A stretch of 52,575 bases of DNA, taken from contig NZ_JADKCX010000048.1 of assembly GCF_016718685.1 (NCBI RefSeq), positions 1 through 52,575 of the forward strand, read 5' to 3'. The notes below the pieces were generated by a model. The model had not been told where the DNA came from. It saw only the letters and a list, made by a program, of their open reading frames with translations, and ran no database searches. A program made the position numbers and the translations under genes. The stretch is from Haliscomenobacter sp. GTDB taxonomy: Bacteria; Bacteroidota; Bacteroidia; Chitinophagales; Saprospiraceae. Positions 36,696 through 46,354 of the stretch are shown here, piece by piece (position 1 is the first letter of the stretch; each line of letters begins with the position of its first letter).

Positions 36696-39087
36696 CTATT
36701 TTGCTAAAAATAACCTAAACGTATGCAAACGATGGTGTCCCAAATCCGCGTTGAGTTTGCCTTTTTCAAGCGGTACAACTTGGTCCTTGGTTTCAATATG
36801 GGTGGTGCTAAAACCTTTTACAATTGGAGTATTGGCCGCAATCGTTACAGTTTTATTCAGGTCTGCCACATTCCAAACCCGCATGATGATGCCTTGTTCT
36901 ATCCCTTCTTCAGCAGGTTTTAAAGCCCAAATCACGGCATTGGGATCAGAAAAAGAAAACAAGGAAAACTGTTTGCCATCGTAAGCAGAACCACCTTGTA
37001 TTTTTTGAGCGACCATGGGGTTTTGGTGTTGCAAAGCAAAACGTATGGATTCCATGGGTTTATAACCATCACGATGAGGTTTTAGTGCCAAAAAATGTTC
37101 AAAATAGGAATCACCATCCTGATTGATGATCCCCAGCGCATGGTCTACTTGTGCAGCGGCCAATACTTTTAGCTGGGCTGTAGAATCATCGAGTTGGGTA
37201 CTGGTACTGTTGCCTGTTTTCATAAAATAGGCGTCCCGGTTGGAAATAATCATACCATGCGAGGCATCGGACATGTCGGCAAAATGGTTCATGGCCAACC
37301 AATCCACTCGATTGGCGACATCGGCATAATGGCCACCCTTGGCCACCGTTTTTGCGCGTAGAATCGCCCCTGCTTCTTCGTGCCAGACCTCAGGTTTGCT
37401 GAGGTTTAGGGAAAAGGAATAGGTGACGGGTTTAGCATCCAGATTTTGGAGGATGTAATTTTCAATTTCAATGCGGTCGCTGTTGGCAAAAAGGGTGAGT
37501 CGGGTTTGGTGTTTGATGGGTTTATACGAAGTCGCCAGCAAGGATACCGAAACTGCGCCTTTGTTTTCAATTTGAATGGGTTCGCCCTGATTGCCAAGGC
37601 CAGATCCCAGGTCGTTGACATACAATTGATCAAAAGGTTTTACACATTCCTGACGGTTGATTTTGTCGTACAAACTGGTAATCACGCCTTGGCGGGTAAA
37701 CTTGATGTGGTAAAACTGGTTTTCGATGGTGCTGTCACTCACAACCAGGCTGGAGGGGTAATCACTATAATCCGTTCTAGCCCAGTTTAGGGGATTAAAA
37801 ACATAAAATGACTCATTGCTTCCAGGGACTTTGGCAATCAACTGCCCCAGTCGTTTGGCCGAACAAGTGTAGAGTGTATCCACATAAGCGTTGAATACCG
37901 CCGCGGTTTTTTTTTGCCAATCCGCCCTTTGTTTTCTGGTAATGTGCGGGCCATCGGCAGTCCAGTCGTGTTCAAAATACATGCCACATGCCAGCCAGGC
38001 TTTTCTTTTTTGCTCAGCAAGATCGGTAGCAAGGTTTTGTCTTTTAGGGCAACCAAGGTATAAAGGGCTTCTGCCGCTCTTAATTTTTCAAATTGAACGT
38101 TTCACTGAAGCCGATACCGGCCAAGGAAGCGAAACTGTTGCCCCATTCGGTACTGCCATAAGAAATAGTTTCGGAGGGTAGATCAGCACCATAGTGCTGT
38201 TCAAAATCTTTAAAAAAGTCAATTTCATTGGACACAATGACTTGATAGTTGGAATCCGATTTTTCTTTGGCGATTTTGGGAAAGTTGTTGGTGATGGTTT
38301 TCAGGTCGTCGCCACCTTTGCCAAAAGCCCCGGCAATGTGGTAGGGATAAACCGGATCGTTCATCAAGGCCTTGCAATCAATGATCGCATTGCCTTGATG
38401 GCTGGCTTCCAGGTAGTTTCCCAAATTGTAGCGGTATTCTTTGCGGTTGGTGATCATGGAAGGATTTACGGCGTACCATTTCATCAACACCTGTTGATCA
38501 TCCAGCCCTTTGTACCAAAACATCTGATTTCTTTTTCGCTCCAGTGCAGTTACTTTTGTGGCACAGGCACAGACCCCTTTCCAAGAGTACTGGGCACCTG
38601 AACCGGCCCATAGCGAAGCCAAACCCAGTGGCAAAACCTGGTCTTCCATGTTCAAGACCAATGACAAATCGAGGCCGTATTTTCGTTGCAAGGAACCCGC
38701 ATAATACATATCGCGCAAAGTGGCTTCGGCAGGAGCAGCGCCTAGTAAAACAATCATGGAGTTGAGGGGTACGGTAATTTTAGCATCCTTGATTTGTTGA
38801 ATGAGTTTGGCAAACTGGGCTGCACTTCTGGTTTGTTTGTAATTGTACACCCAGTACGAGCCATCACAATTCCATTTGCTTTGCTGGTGGTAAGGCAAGT
38901 GAGCGGTGGAATCATTGAGTTGGATGTAATAGTCCAGCATTTCTGAAAATGCTTTTTTATAGGTTTCTTCATCACCCGTCCACATGTAATCGGTGTGGTC
39001 GTCGTTGGCGAGGTAGATTTTTTTTACCTGGGCATTGAGGCTGAGGGTGAATGCCAGGAGCAACAATAGAATAGTGCTTAATTTCAT
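36696..39087 (-). CDS. GH38-like alpha-mannosidase, secreted, frameshifted
   Basis: This is one gene of about 797 residues in two main frames. The N-terminal part (from 39087) has a signal peptide ending LSLNAQ and the catalytic-domain signature VKKIYLANDDHTDYMWTGDE. The C-terminal part (to 36696) has SFYVFNPLNW, YHIKFTRQGVITSLYDK and the beta-sandwich region typical of GH38. The intervening stretch reads ALYTLVALKDKTLATDLAEQKRKAW in a third frame, so shifts are needed near 38090 and 38020. The enzyme should cleave alpha-mannosides in the periplasm or outside. Classical catalytic residues are not verified here, so the family assignment is likely but not certain. Confidence 0.75.
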
Positions 39088-39135
39088 GCCATTAAATTTT
39101 GAAAAAGTATCATTTTAAAATAGATAGCGCAGATT

Positions 39136-40056
39136 TTAGTGTACTTCCGTGATTTTTCCCCCCACGGCAAAGGTTTCCTCAATTCCCAATAACTTAGCAA
39201 GGTAAAAGGCCATAAAATTGAAGGGAATGATGTTGGTCAAAATGGAAAAATGCTCGGCTATATCAGGTTCTTCAACGCTAAAAACATGGGCACCTGCTGC
39301 CGCAATTTTTTCACTCAGTTGGACTGTTCGTTCCCGGGATTTGCCGGGTGCAACGATCTGGATGACGATGCTGTTTTGTGCGGTTTCTTTGGGCCCATGA
39401 TTGTATTGAGCCATCGGCAATCCGTGAAAATTCAGCTTGGTACTTTCACTCAGGATCAAGGCGGCTTCCAAGGCCGTGGCGATGTTGGGTCCACTGCCCG
39501 TGATGTAGATGCCGTGGATTTTTTGGGTACTGAGCAGCTGGAAAACCGCTGCCGCCAATTGTTTCCCCTGAGCCGCGTAAGTATCCATTTTTTGCGTCAG
39601 CAAATCCACCGCGGGACTTGGGTCAAAACCAAATCCTTTGAACAAAACGAGGAGGGTATTGAGGTAAGTTTTGGAGGAGGAATACCATTCTTCGCCCGCC
39701 CGCATGTCGATGACCTCAACTACATTGGGTGCAGTGCTGAGGGGGTGTTCTGGATAATTGGAGATGGCATAGTATTGCTGAAAAAGTGGCCTACACCAGA
39801 GCGCTTCGCTGCTTTTGCCCGATTGAGAAAGGATGACGCCACAAGGCTTTTGCTTTTGTAAGGACAAATAATGGAAATACTCGGAGGCCAGCTCCGGATA
39901 AATGTCAATGCCCATGTATTTGAAGGCCAGCGGCGCAAAATAAGAGGAACCCATGCCCAAATAGGGCACTTGCCAGGGAAGTTTGGGAATCTTTGCCTGC
40001 AAAACCGCTTGAGCCCGGTCTGGCATTTCCAGGATTTCGGCTAGTACTTTATTCAT
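39136..40056 (-). CDS. Double-SIS-domain sugar isomerase/deaminase-like protein
   Basis: From MNKVLAEILEMPDRAQ at 40056 the protein has 306 residues with two SIS halves, like the C-terminal isomerase part of GlmS and the AgaS/FrlB type. The phosphosugar loops are LGMGSSYFAPLAFKY and GVILSQSGKSSEA in the first half, and ITGSGPNIATALEAALILSES in the second. The GlmS glutaminase domain is absent, so it may act on a sugar-6-phosphate or an amine conjugate without glutamine. Its start overlaps the end of the EamA transporter gene by 8 bases, which suggests coupled translation and a shared substrate. Confidence 0.85.
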   Translation of the reverse strand: MNKVLAEILEMPDRAQAVLQAKIPKLPWQVPYLGMGSSYFAPLAFKYMGIDIYPELASEYFHYLSLQKQKPCGVILSQSGKSSEALWCRPLFQQYYAISNYPEHPLSTAPNVVEVIDMRAGEEWYSSSKTYLNTLLVLFKGFGFDPSPAVDLLTQKMDTYAAQGKQLAAAVFQLLSTQKIHGIYITGSGPNIATALEAALILSESTKLNFHGLPMAQYNHGPKETAQNSIVIQIVAPGKSRERTVQLSEKIAAAGAHVFSVEEPDIAEHFSILTNIIPFNFMAFYLAKLLGIEETFAVGGKITEVH

Positions 40057-40975
40057 GGTGAATAGGTTGGTGAGAAATTTCAGTTGTGGTTTGTTTCTCA
40101 TAAGAAAGTGCCAGGGCGGCTACAATGGCCAGGGAGATGCCGATAAACTCTACCCCACTAATACTTTCTGCCAAAAACGCAATGGCCAGTACAATGGTGA
40201 ATACCGGCTGTAATGCCCCAGCAATGGTCGTTACTTTGGAGGCTTTTCCATCGGCTTTGTAAGCGGCAAAACTGCACAGCACGCCCAAGCCATTGAGCAT
40301 TCCAGCCAATGAACCGAGCAGCAAGGTGCGGGTGGAAAACTGCAAATCCACCATGCCAGTGCCCATAAAAACCAAGGCTAAAACAATACTAGCGGCAATA
40401 AAGGCCGCATAAGCCCATTCCGCCGAAATGTAATTGGTGGTTACTTTTTGCGCAGCACTAAACAGCCCCCAAAAAAACAAGGCCACCAAGGAAAACAGCA
40501 GCCAAGTGTTGAGTCCAATACTTTTGACGAAAGCTGCCGGATCGTCAAACAGCAGCGTTTGCCCGGATAGCATGACCACTGCGGGTATGGCCAGCAGAAT
40601 TCCCAAGGCATTCAAGCCATTGAGTTTTTCTTTAAAAACCAAAATGGCAATCACGATGGTCACCAAAGGGTACAAATTGGTCAAAGGAATCACGATAGCC
40701 GCCAAACCACCGCTGCTGAAGGCTTGGAAAACGGCTACATTGCCCGCTATGGCCAGAATACCGGAAATCAACCCCCAATAAATACCCTTGCGATTGGGGT
40801 GCTCCTGACGGAGTTTTTTCAACACAAGTGGTAAAGTGAACAACATTCCAATGCTGAACAAAACGTGATTGGCGTAAGGACTTACGTCTTCAGAAATCAG
40901 TTTTGCGACCACCCCCCAGACGCCCCAAAAAAGCGCAGCGGCGATGGAGTAAAAAATCCAGGCATTGTTTTTCAT
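40049..40975 (-). CDS. EamA/DMT-family transporter
   Basis: From MKNNAWIFYSIAAALFWGVWGVVAKL the protein has 308 residues with about ten hydrophobic helices arranged as two EamA halves, each near 140 residues. ATG 40975 is preferred over the in-frame ATG 12 bases earlier. DMT proteins move small metabolites such as sugars, amino acids or nucleotide sugars across the inner membrane. It lies between the beta-helix and double-SIS genes, overlapping the latter by 8 bases. Direction and substrate are unknown. Confidence 0.88.
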   Translation of the reverse strand: MKNNAWIFYSIAAALFWGVWGVVAKLISEDVSPYANHVLFSIGMLFTLPLVLKKLRQEHPNRKGIYWGLISGILAIAGNVAVFQAFSSGGLAAIVIPLTNLYPLVTIVIAILVFKEKLNGLNALGILLAIPAVVMLSGQTLLFDDPAAFVKSIGLNTWLLFSLVALFFWGLFSAAQKVTTNYISAEWAYAAFIAASIVLALVFMGTGMVDLQFSTRTLLLGSLAGMLNGLGVLCSFAAYKADGKASKVTTIAGALQPVFTIVLAIAFLAESISGVEFIGISLAIVAALALSYEKQTTTEISHQPIHHE

Positions 40976-40983
40976 GCGTACCA

Positions 40984-42603
40984 TCATTGCTTTACAAATT
41001 TGTAAACCGAAGTACCTTGATCCTTTTGGTAAAGCACCAACAGGTACAGTCCCGCCGGTAATGCTGCGACATCCAGCTCTTTGGTTTGGGGAGCAATGGT
41101 TTGTTGTTGTACCGTGGCACCCAGGGTGTCCAATATGTCGACGCGGTAGGGGCTGCTTTGATGATCCGCTAAACGGATGCTCAGTTTTTCTTTGACCGGA
41201 TTGGGATACAGGATGACTTTTGCTTTGGCGAGCAGTGTACTGCTGCTGGTAGACACATTTTCGCTGACAAATTCGTAAGCGCCGCGATCCGGCTTTCCAC
41301 CTTGGGGGCGGGGCGTACCGACTATATCTACTGCACTGTATTGCCCTTTGAGACTGCTGCCCTGGTCAATGGCAGGGCTCGATTTTTTAAGTTTAAAATT
41401 GGCCGTGGCCAGGTCCGTGGAAAGGTTCATAAATTGAGGGTCGGCGATCATGTCGTTGCTGCCCTGAAAGCCCACTTTGCCATTGAAATAAAGATTGTTG
41501 CTGTACACCTCGGTGGCGGATCGGGGCCTGGAGTTGCAATCTCCCCCCTCGCGGGCATACATGATGTTGTTGATGATGTTCACATCCTTACACTGGTTGG
41601 TGAAGATGTCGGGATAACCCACAACCGTTCCGTTGTGGTAGGCCGTATTGTTGATGATGTCCACGTGATCGGCCAGGAAAGAATGGATGCCCGAGCCTCC
41701 GTTGTTGAAACAGACGTTGTTTTCTACCAGGGTTCTACCACCGTAAGGTTGGCCTTCGCCCGCTTTTGCGCCGTAAGGATATTGGTTCACATCAATGATG
41801 ATGCCATTGCCATCGCTCAGTCTTTTCAGGCTAATCCAGGGAATGGTGGTTTTGTTGCTGGAGCAAATGTTGTTGCGGACGATGTTTTTGTAGGTCGTGG
41901 CCTTGTCGCTGTTAAAGGGATTCAAAATACTGATGCCACTGCCTGCGTACATCATGTACCAACCATTGTTGTACACCACATTGTTTTCGATGGTGGTATA
42001 ATCGGCCTGGATCGAACTGATGCCTCCTCCGGGAAAATCGTGTACTTTGCAGTTGCGGATGGTCACGTGGTGTGGAAATTTTGTTTCGTCGCGTGGACCG
42101 CCAATGGAGATGCCATTGGTATTGTAGTTGGCGTAAACCGACCAGTTTTTGCCCCCATTGGCTGCCTCGGTATAAATGGCAAAGGCTTTTTCGTAAGTGA
42201 TGTTGGCGTTGTTGCCAATGAGTTCAAATCCTTCCAGAACGATGTAGGAGCCGTTGATTGAAACGGCATTCCAGACATTGCCCGAAGCAGTGATCCTGGG
42301 CTGATGCCCCGGCATGGCTTTGAAGGTAATGTAGCCTTCCGGAGTTCCTGATCCGGTGATGTTCAAAACCGGCCCCGAAGTAGAACTGTACAGCCCATTC
42401 ATGGCGAAAATGGTATCTCCGGCCAGACTGACATTGGCAGCGTGTTGCAGGGTTCTAAATGGATTTGTACTGGATTCGCCCGTGTCGTTGTCGTTTCCAA
42501 AGGGCGAAACGTAGTAGTTGATGGCCAGGGTTTTGATCGATAAACCAAGTAAAAGAATGGTGTGGGAAGTGGGTGTTTTTTCGTGGAGGGGGGGGTGGAT
42601 GCC
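40984..42603 (-). CDS. Secreted right-handed beta-helix protein with T9SS sorting domain; start unresolved
   Basis: Clear homology begins at INYYVSPFGNDNDTG, followed by a right-handed parallel beta-helix (repeated short turns such as VTIRNCKVHDF, TTIENNVVYNNG, VDIINNTAYHNG), a choice-of-anchor-like segment with GSSLKGQYSAVDIVG, and a T9SS sorting domain (ILYPNPVKEKLSIRL to the end). Beta-helices of this sort are often polysaccharide lyases or glycosidases, but no lyase motif is certain. A hydrophobic stretch HTILLLGLSIKTLA looks like a signal peptide, yet no ATG lies in frame between it and the upstream stop. An 8-9 G run at about 42587-42595 may hide a frameshift at the start. Confidence 0.8.
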   Translation of the reverse strand, partial: GIHPPLHEKTPTSHTILLLGLSIKTLAINYYVSPFGNDNDTGESSTNPFRTLQHAANVSLAGDTIFAMNGLYSSTSGPVLNITGSGTPEGYITFKAMPGHQPRITASGNVWNAVSINGSYIVLEGFELIGNNANITYEKAFAIYTEAANGGKNWSVYANYNTNGISIGGPRDETKFPHHVTIRNCKVHDFPGGGISSIQADYTTIENNVVYNNGWYMMYAGSGISILNPFNSDKATTYKNIVRNNICSSNKTTIPWISLKRLSDGNGIIIDVNQYPYGAKAGEGQPYGGRTLVENNVCFNNGGSGIHSFLADHVDIINNTAYHNGTVVGYPDIFTNQCKDVNIINNIMYAREGGDCNSRPRSATEVYSNNLYFNGKVGFQGSNDMIADPQFMNLSTDLATANFKLKKSSPAIDQGSSLKGQYSAVDIVGTPRPQGGKPDRGAYEFVSENVSTSSSTLLAKAKVILYPNPVKEKLSIRLADHQSSPYRVDILDTLGATVQQQTIAPQTKELDVAALPAGLYLLVLYQKDQGTSVYKFVKQ

Positions 42604-42605
42604 GA

Positions 42606-43895
42606 TTATTTCCCTTTTGTTTTGAGCATTTTGCGGATACTCGTGGTGCTTTTCTGGTAGATTTTTTCCACTTTGTCCATGCTGGTTTTGAGTTTTGATT
42701 GCGCCTTCCCATAATCCTGCCATACTGCACGGAGTTGGTCGGTGATTTGCTTCCCGCTGGTTTGTTCAATTTCAAAAGTCCAGTCATCAAAACCGAGGTC
42801 GTAATACATTTGGCCTTTGATGGTGTCTTCCGGTTGGCGCAGGTAAAAGCAGGGCGTTCCGTTGGCGGCGGCGATAATGGGTGAATGGCATTCGAAGCTC
42901 AGCACAGTGTGGGCTTTTTGGTAAATCGAAGCAGCTTCGTCCGGTAACCAATAGCCGCGCTTTACCACGAAGGGTTTCACGTCTGCAGGAAGAGGGTCGA
43001 TCAAGAGCTCGTCCATGATGTCGACCTGATAAGTCATTTCGGGGCATACCAATACTTTGTTACCGGTTTCGCGTACCCAGGCGACCATGGCTTCGCGGAG
43101 TTTAGCGTGGTCAATTTCCTTGTATTTCGCGTTGGTTTCTTCTACCTGTTTGACCTTTTCTGCCGACCAGCCATTGTTGTTCGGGTTGAATTGGTGGTAA
43201 GGCGTGTAGCGCAAGCGAGGAACCGCACAAATGAATTTTTTGTCCTCCAAGCCTTTTTCGCTTAAAAATTGATCTGCTTTTGCCCGGTCCTGAAGGTTGA
43301 TGTAAAAAGTGGCATCGGGGGCAAATTGAATATGCGATCCGGTAATGCCCACTTTTTTCAAATCGTCGATCGACTTGGTTTCACGCGTGTAAATGAAAGC
43401 CGCTTTTTTCAGGATGCCTTGGTGGTATTCGCTGGGTGCCTGGAGGGTAGTGCCAAAAACGCCAAAGGGTTTGGTGGTGTGTTTCATCCAGCAGGCCAGG
43501 TTGTCGGCACCCACCAATAAGGGACCAGAACCGTGAATCATCAGGTCGGCTTCCTCAAAAGCACGCATGATTTCAGGGTTATTGGTGTCCTTTTCCGCAT
43601 TGACCCCCCCGTAAAGGATGTTTACTTTGGGGAAGTTGGTATTGAGTAGTTTTTTCACTTCAGCGCCATTGCTCTTTTTCCAGAGGATGATTTTGGCCTG
43701 CGGCAAAAACGTTTCGAGTACGTGTAGCAAGCCGGGGGTGTGGCCGATGTCGCCAATGTTGACGTCCTGCCAGCCAGAAACCAGTAAAATAACCGGATTT
43801 TTCTTCCGCGAGGCGAATAAGCTATTCACGACAGCGGGTAAAAAGACACCTAAACTGGCCAACGATGCTTTTTCGATGAAGTCTCTTCTTTCCAT
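42606..43895 (-). CDS. Polysaccharide pyruvyl transferase-fold protein with a Tat-like signal
   Basis: This 429-residue protein begins MERRDFIEKASLASLG with a hydrophobic stretch, which fits a twin-arginine (Tat) export signal. The rest is the polysaccharide pyruvyl transferase domain (PF04230 type), with VSGWQDVNIGDIGHTPGL, IHGSGPLLVGADN, FGVFGTTLQAP, PDATFYINL and the late HTVLSFECHSPIIAAANG. True pyruvyl transferases use cytosolic PEP to ketalise glycans, so an exported one in a catabolic cluster is odd. It may act on or bind pyruvylated or similar glycans. It is the first gene after a gap of about 170 bases in the cluster, and the beta-helix gene follows immediately. Confidence 0.8.
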   Translation of the reverse strand: MERRDFIEKASLASLGVFLPAVVNSLFASRKKNPVILLVSGWQDVNIGDIGHTPGLLHVLETFLPQAKIILWKKSNGAEVKKLLNTNFPKVNILYGGVNAEKDTNNPEIMRAFEEADLMIHGSGPLLVGADNLACWMKHTTKPFGVFGTTLQAPSEYHQGILKKAAFIYTRETKSIDDLKKVGITGSHIQFAPDATFYINLQDRAKADQFLSEKGLEDKKFICAVPRLRYTPYHQFNPNNNGWSAEKVKQVEETNAKYKEIDHAKLREAMVAWVRETGNKVLVCPEMTYQVDIMDELLIDPLPADVKPFVVKRGYWLPDEAASIYQKAHTVLSFECHSPIIAAANGTPCFYLRQPEDTIKGQMYYDLGFDDWTFEIEQTSGKQITDQLRAVWQDYGKAQSKLKTSMDKVEKIYQKSTTSIRKMLKTKGK

Positions 43896-44065
43896 AAGAT
43901 GAAATATATTTTCCTCACGTTGTCTTTGAGCTTTCGTGAGAATCAGATTTTTGGAGTGAGCTTGCGTTGCTATGTAAGTGGTGTTTTACCATGTTTGACT
44001 CCAATTTTCATAATGACGAAACTTAGCCGAGAACAACCTTAGGGCTGCTCAAAAAATGCAAAAGA

Positions 44066-44836
44066 TTAACGCCCCATCCAACCACCATCCACCGTCAAAA
44101 TGGTACCGTGCACGTAATCAGAAGCTGCTGAAGCCAGAAAAACAGTCGCCCCTTTCAAATCTTCGGCGCTGCCCCAACGCCCGGCTGGTATCCGGCTTAG
44201 AATCGCAGCATTGCGGGTCTCGTCGGCACGTAGTGCACTCGTATTGTCGGTAGCGATGTAGCCAGGAGCGATGGCATTGACGCCAACTCCTTTGGCCGCC
44301 CACTCATTGGCCAAGGCCTTGGTGAGGGAGCCTATCCCGGCTTTGCTGGCCGCATAACCTGGGACGGTAATGCCACCTTGAAAAGTGAGCAGGGAAGCGG
44401 TGAAAATAATTTTTCCATAGCCCCGCTCCAGCATTTCTTGTCCAAACTCGCGGGCCAAAATAAAGGGCGAGTTGAGGTTGATTTCCATGATTTCGTCCCA
44501 ATATTCATCGGGATGCTCGGCGGCGGGTTTGCGGAGGATGTTGCCCGCATTGTTGACCAGAATATCTACTGGCGGGCATTCGGCTTTGACTTTGTGGATA
44601 AAGGTGTACAGCTCCGCACGATTTTTAAAATCGCAGCGATAGGCATAAAAGGTTCGCCCCAGGGCTTTGACTTCCCGCTCAATGCCGCTATCAGTCAATT
44701 CGAGTGAGGCCGAAACGCCGATGATGTCAGCACCTGCTTCGGCCAAAGCGATGGCCATAGCACGGCCAATTCCTCTTTTGCAGCCCGTTACGAGGGCGGT
44801 TTTTCCACTTAGGTTAAAAAGTGTCATAGATTTCAT
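44066..44836 (-). CDS. SDR, KduD-like 2-deoxy-D-gluconate 3-dehydrogenase
   Basis: This 256-residue classical SDR has the cofactor loop GCKRGIG, NNAGNILRKPAAEH (a KduD-like stretch), the active-site YAASKAGIGSL, and the C-terminal TILTVDGGWMGR. KduD reduces or oxidises 2-keto-3-deoxy sugar acids in uronate degradation. The match is by motif and context, not proof. The start could also be the Met at residue 4. It follows the Zn dehydrogenase after 10 bases on the same strand. Confidence 0.82.
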   Translation of the reverse strand: MKSMTLFNLSGKTALVTGCKRGIGRAMAIALAEAGADIIGVSASLELTDSGIEREVKALGRTFYAYRCDFKNRAELYTFIHKVKAECPPVDILVNNAGNILRKPAAEHPDEYWDEIMEINLNSPFILAREFGQEMLERGYGKIIFTASLLTFQGGITVPGYAASKAGIGSLTKALANEWAAKGVGVNAIAPGYIATDNTSALRADETRNAAILSRIPAGRWGSAEDLKGATVFLASAASDYVHGTILTVDGGWMGR

Positions 44837-44846
44837 GGTTGATGAT

Positions 44847-45858
44847 TTAGGCCAGTTCCAGCAAATACTTCATCCCGGCCGGGTTTTTGTCAATGGTTTC
44901 AAACACCTCTTGCGCTGCGGACAGGGGGGATATTTGGGTGATCATTTTTTCCAGCGGCAAGTCCCCACTGGCGGCCAGGGCAATCGCTTCATCAAAGTCG
45001 ACGGGCTCGTAAACCCTGGCCCCGATGAGTTTGATTTCCCGCCAGAAAAACCGAAACAGATCAACGGCCTTGGGTTCGGAATGAATGGCCACCATCACGA
45101 TTCTACCCCGCACACGTGGAATTTGGGTCATGGCTGTAACCCCGGCCTGAACGCCCGACACCTCAAAAACTACGTCAGCCATAGCCCCGCCGCTGAATGC
45201 GTCCACTGCTTCCACCAGGTCTTGTTCAAGTGGATTTACGGTTTGAATACCCAGCGATTGGATGAAGGCAATGCGGTGCGGATTTACCTCGGACACCAAC
45301 ACTTTGGCTCCTTTTTGCCGTGCCACAAGGGCAATCAACAAGCCGATCGGTCACCACCAATGCCACGGCGTGTTCCCCCGCTTGTAATTCCCCCAAACGC
45401 ACATCGTGACAAGCTACGGCCAAGGGTTCGATGAGCGCCCCGAGGGTAAGGGAAAGGTTTTCGGGTAAGCGGTGCAGCGTAAAAGCGGGCACATTCCAGA
45501 ATTGTTGCATGCCTCCGGCGGAATCGATGCCAATGAATTTGAGGGGTTGGCCAATGTGCCGCTGGCCATTGTCCGCAGGTACTTCGGCTCCGGGATTGAG
45601 GGGGCGCACGGTTACTTTGTCGCCGACAGCCCAGCCATTTACCCCTTCACCGATGGCATCAATCACCCCGGATACCTCGTGTCCGATGATTTGGGGCGGT
45701 TTTACCCGTGCGTCCATTTTGCCGTGGTAGATGTGTACATCGGTGCCACAGACACCCACGTAAGCCATTTTTAAACGGACTTCACCCGCTTGTAGAGGTG
45801 TTTTTTCAATCGTTTTGATGTTGAAGGAATGGTTTCCTTCGTAGAATAGTGCGTTCAT
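44847..45858 (-). CDS. Zinc-dependent alcohol dehydrogenase (sorbitol/threonine type), frameshifted
   Basis: The gene starts at 45858 (MNALFYEGNHSF) and reads GVCGTDVHIYHGKM and IIGHEVSGVI (zinc-site Cys and His/Glu). It then has GALIEPLAVACHDV to GEHAVALVV, switches frame near 45345 and continues as PIGLLIALVARQKGAKVLVSEVNP, the Rossmann stretch, ending at 44847 with AGMKYLLELA. One missing small segment (GDG) accounts for the shift, since VVGDGPIG is the family norm. About 337 residues is normal. The structural-zinc Cys cluster is not obvious, as in some sorbitol-type members. It probably oxidises a sugar alcohol or sugar acid. Confidence 0.85.
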
Positions 45859-45935
45859 TGTTTTTATTTGATAGCTAATCCAAGCTCCATTTCAAGCAAC
45901 AGCTGGATGAGTCGATGCCGTATGATGTTGGGGTG

Positions 45936-46352
45936 TTATGCTAAATGTGGTCGTTCCAATATTTGCAACAGGTTGCCCTCCGGGTCAAAAAAATTTCTCA
46001 CTCGTCCGCCGCCAATCGCTGGGGAGAGTTCGCCGCCCCATTGCACCTGGTGCTGATCCAAATAAGCAATGGCAGCGTCAATGTCTTGTACCCGCAAAGC
46101 CAGGTGCGACCAGCCCGGCGTCCAGGTGCTGCGCTCAGGGCGTGGGGTTTCGTCTTTGGGCATGATTTCGAGGAGGGTTCCGTCGGGTGCTTTGAGCATC
46201 CACACGGGTTTCGGGTGTTGAAACCAGCGTTCATAGCCCAAAATTGCACAATACCATTCGCTCAAGGCTTCAACATCATCAGCGGCTACTGCTGGATGGT
46301 CTACGCCAAGAAGACCAAGTTTTATGGGGGTGTTTTTTGTTTGTTCTGACAT
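45936..46352 (-). CDS. VOC (glyoxalase-like) metalloprotein
   Basis: From ATG 46352 the 138-residue protein has two beta-alpha-beta halves. Metal ligands fit HPAV (His), LLEIMP (Glu), HLALRV (His) and LLQILE (Glu), as in the vicinal oxygen chelate family. In this reading it appears fused to the end of the heparinase frame through a run of eight A. One fewer A would give a separate stop (46355-46357) two bases before this ATG, so I call two genes. VOC proteins near uronate-degrading genes may be isomerases or aldolase-like partners. The substrate is unknown. Confidence 0.85.
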   Translation of the reverse strand: MSEQTKNTPIKLGLLGVDHPAVAADDVEALSEWYCAILGYERWFQHPKPVWMLKAPDGTLLEIMPKDETPRPERSTWTPGWSHLALRVQDIDAAIAYLDQHQVQWGGELSPAIGGGRVRNFFDPEGNLLQILERPHLA

Positions 46353-46354
46353 GT

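Noticed and set aside
41302..42261. 319-residue open frame antisense to the beta-helix gene
   Set aside because: It is an antisense shadow. The minus-strand frame has clear beta-helix and sorting-domain sequence, and the plus-strand product has no recognisable fold.
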